Shown piece after piece: positions 22,552 to 22,757 of a stretch of 22,757 nucleotides of DNA; positions within the stretch are counted from its first letter, which is position 1; each line of letters begins with the position of its first letter. The notes beneath the pieces were generated by a model that saw nothing but the letters and a program-made list of their open reading frames with translations, was not told the DNA's origin and made no database searches. The position numbers and the translations under genes are program-made. The stretch lies in NCBI GenBank assembly GCA_020721025.1, contig DYNO01000032.1, positions 1 through 22,757 on the forward strand, given 5' to 3'. The DNA comes from Thiomargarita sp. (GTDB lineage Bacteria > Pseudomonadota > Gammaproteobacteria > Beggiatoales > Beggiatoaceae).

Positions 22552-22757
22552 TCTGACGACTGTACTTTCTAAGTCCTGACACTCGACAAGAGAAGACGTG
22601 AATGATTGAAAGCAAATCGTTGACAAGCTCGGCTTGTGGTGACAGCTTACTTTCGTCGAGAACCACGATTCGGCAATTGAACTTTTTAGCAACAGATTCA
22701 ACAAGTTCAAATCCGAACCGACACAACCGGTCTCGGTGTGCGACAACAATTTCCGAG
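22505..22757 (-). CDS. tnpA: C-terminal part of IS607-family serine recombinase (TnpA), cut by the window edge
   Basis: 83 residues are visible, in a frame different from tnpB. They match the end of IS607-type serine recombinases: EIVVAHRDRLCRFGFELVES, then NCRIVVLDESKLSPQAELVNDLLSI, IHVFSCRVSGLRKYSRQIRED. This part follows the catalytic core; the active-site serine and the N-terminal HTH lie beyond the window. The protein integrates and excises a circular element with little target preference. It overlaps the beginning of tnpB, as usual in this family. Confidence 0.88.
   Translation of the reverse strand, partial: SEIVVAHRDRLCRFGFELVESVAKKFNCRIVVLDESKLSPQAELVNDLLSIIHVFSCRVSGLRKYSRQIREDSDLPEKPTHRP

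Overview
The window looks like a chromosomal stretch of a large-celled or filamentous sulfur-oxidising gammaproteobacterium of the Beggiatoa/Thioploca/Thiotrichales type. This is inferred from the mixture seen: gammaproteobacterial housekeeping genes (kdsC, rbfA, pheS) scattered singly rather than in their usual operons, abundant Rpn- and Uma2-type PD-(D/E)XK nucleases, trypsin/TPR and VWA proteins, a cyanobacteria-like IS607 element, and much decayed mobile-element and gene debris in AT-rich spacers. No rRNA, tRNA or CRISPR array was seen.

Layout. Bases 1-273 hold the tail of a broken GGDEF gene. A solitary, divergent NuoD-like gene follows on the minus strand (402-1547), with an ATPase remnant and a solo repeat end behind it. 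A minus-strand membrane-anchored repeat protein (1976-3142) diverges from a DUF1015 gene (3223-4458). A 118-bp MITE-like element (4508-4625) precedes a rightward block: an ATP-grasp ligase and kdsC joined by an ATGA overlap, an Rpn-type nuclease with in-frame minisatellites, rbfA, an ABC-2-type membrane protein and its ATGA-coupled membrane partner, then a type IV pilin-like protein. A dead tnpB fragment (10080-10325) and a long AT-rich spacer lead to an envelope/cytoskeleton block: bactofilin, an OmpA-like peptidoglycan-binding protein, a strong 16-bp RNA hairpin and a small glycine-rich membrane protein. pheS follows without pheT.

The right half is more accessory. It has an unrecognised 139-aa gene, a convergent VapBC-type toxin-antitoxin pair, a divergent trypsin-TM-TPR-PDZ fusion protein, a secreted VWA protein, a Uma2 nuclease, and an XRE regulator divergent from a secreted two-repeat protein with a clear sigma-70 promoter. 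At the edge is an IS607-type element (serine recombinase tail plus TnpB), apparently abutting a further broken gene.

The best candidates for new biology are four. The NuoD-like protein keeps one cysteine-like position of each [NiFe]-hydrogenase metal motif. The bactofilin/OmpA/small-membrane-protein block has a structured leader. The trypsin-TPR-PDZ membrane protein sits back to back with a toxin-antitoxin pair. The ATP-grasp gene is coupled to kdsC. I see no clear-cut complete undescribed defence or metabolic system; these are leads, not demonstrations.
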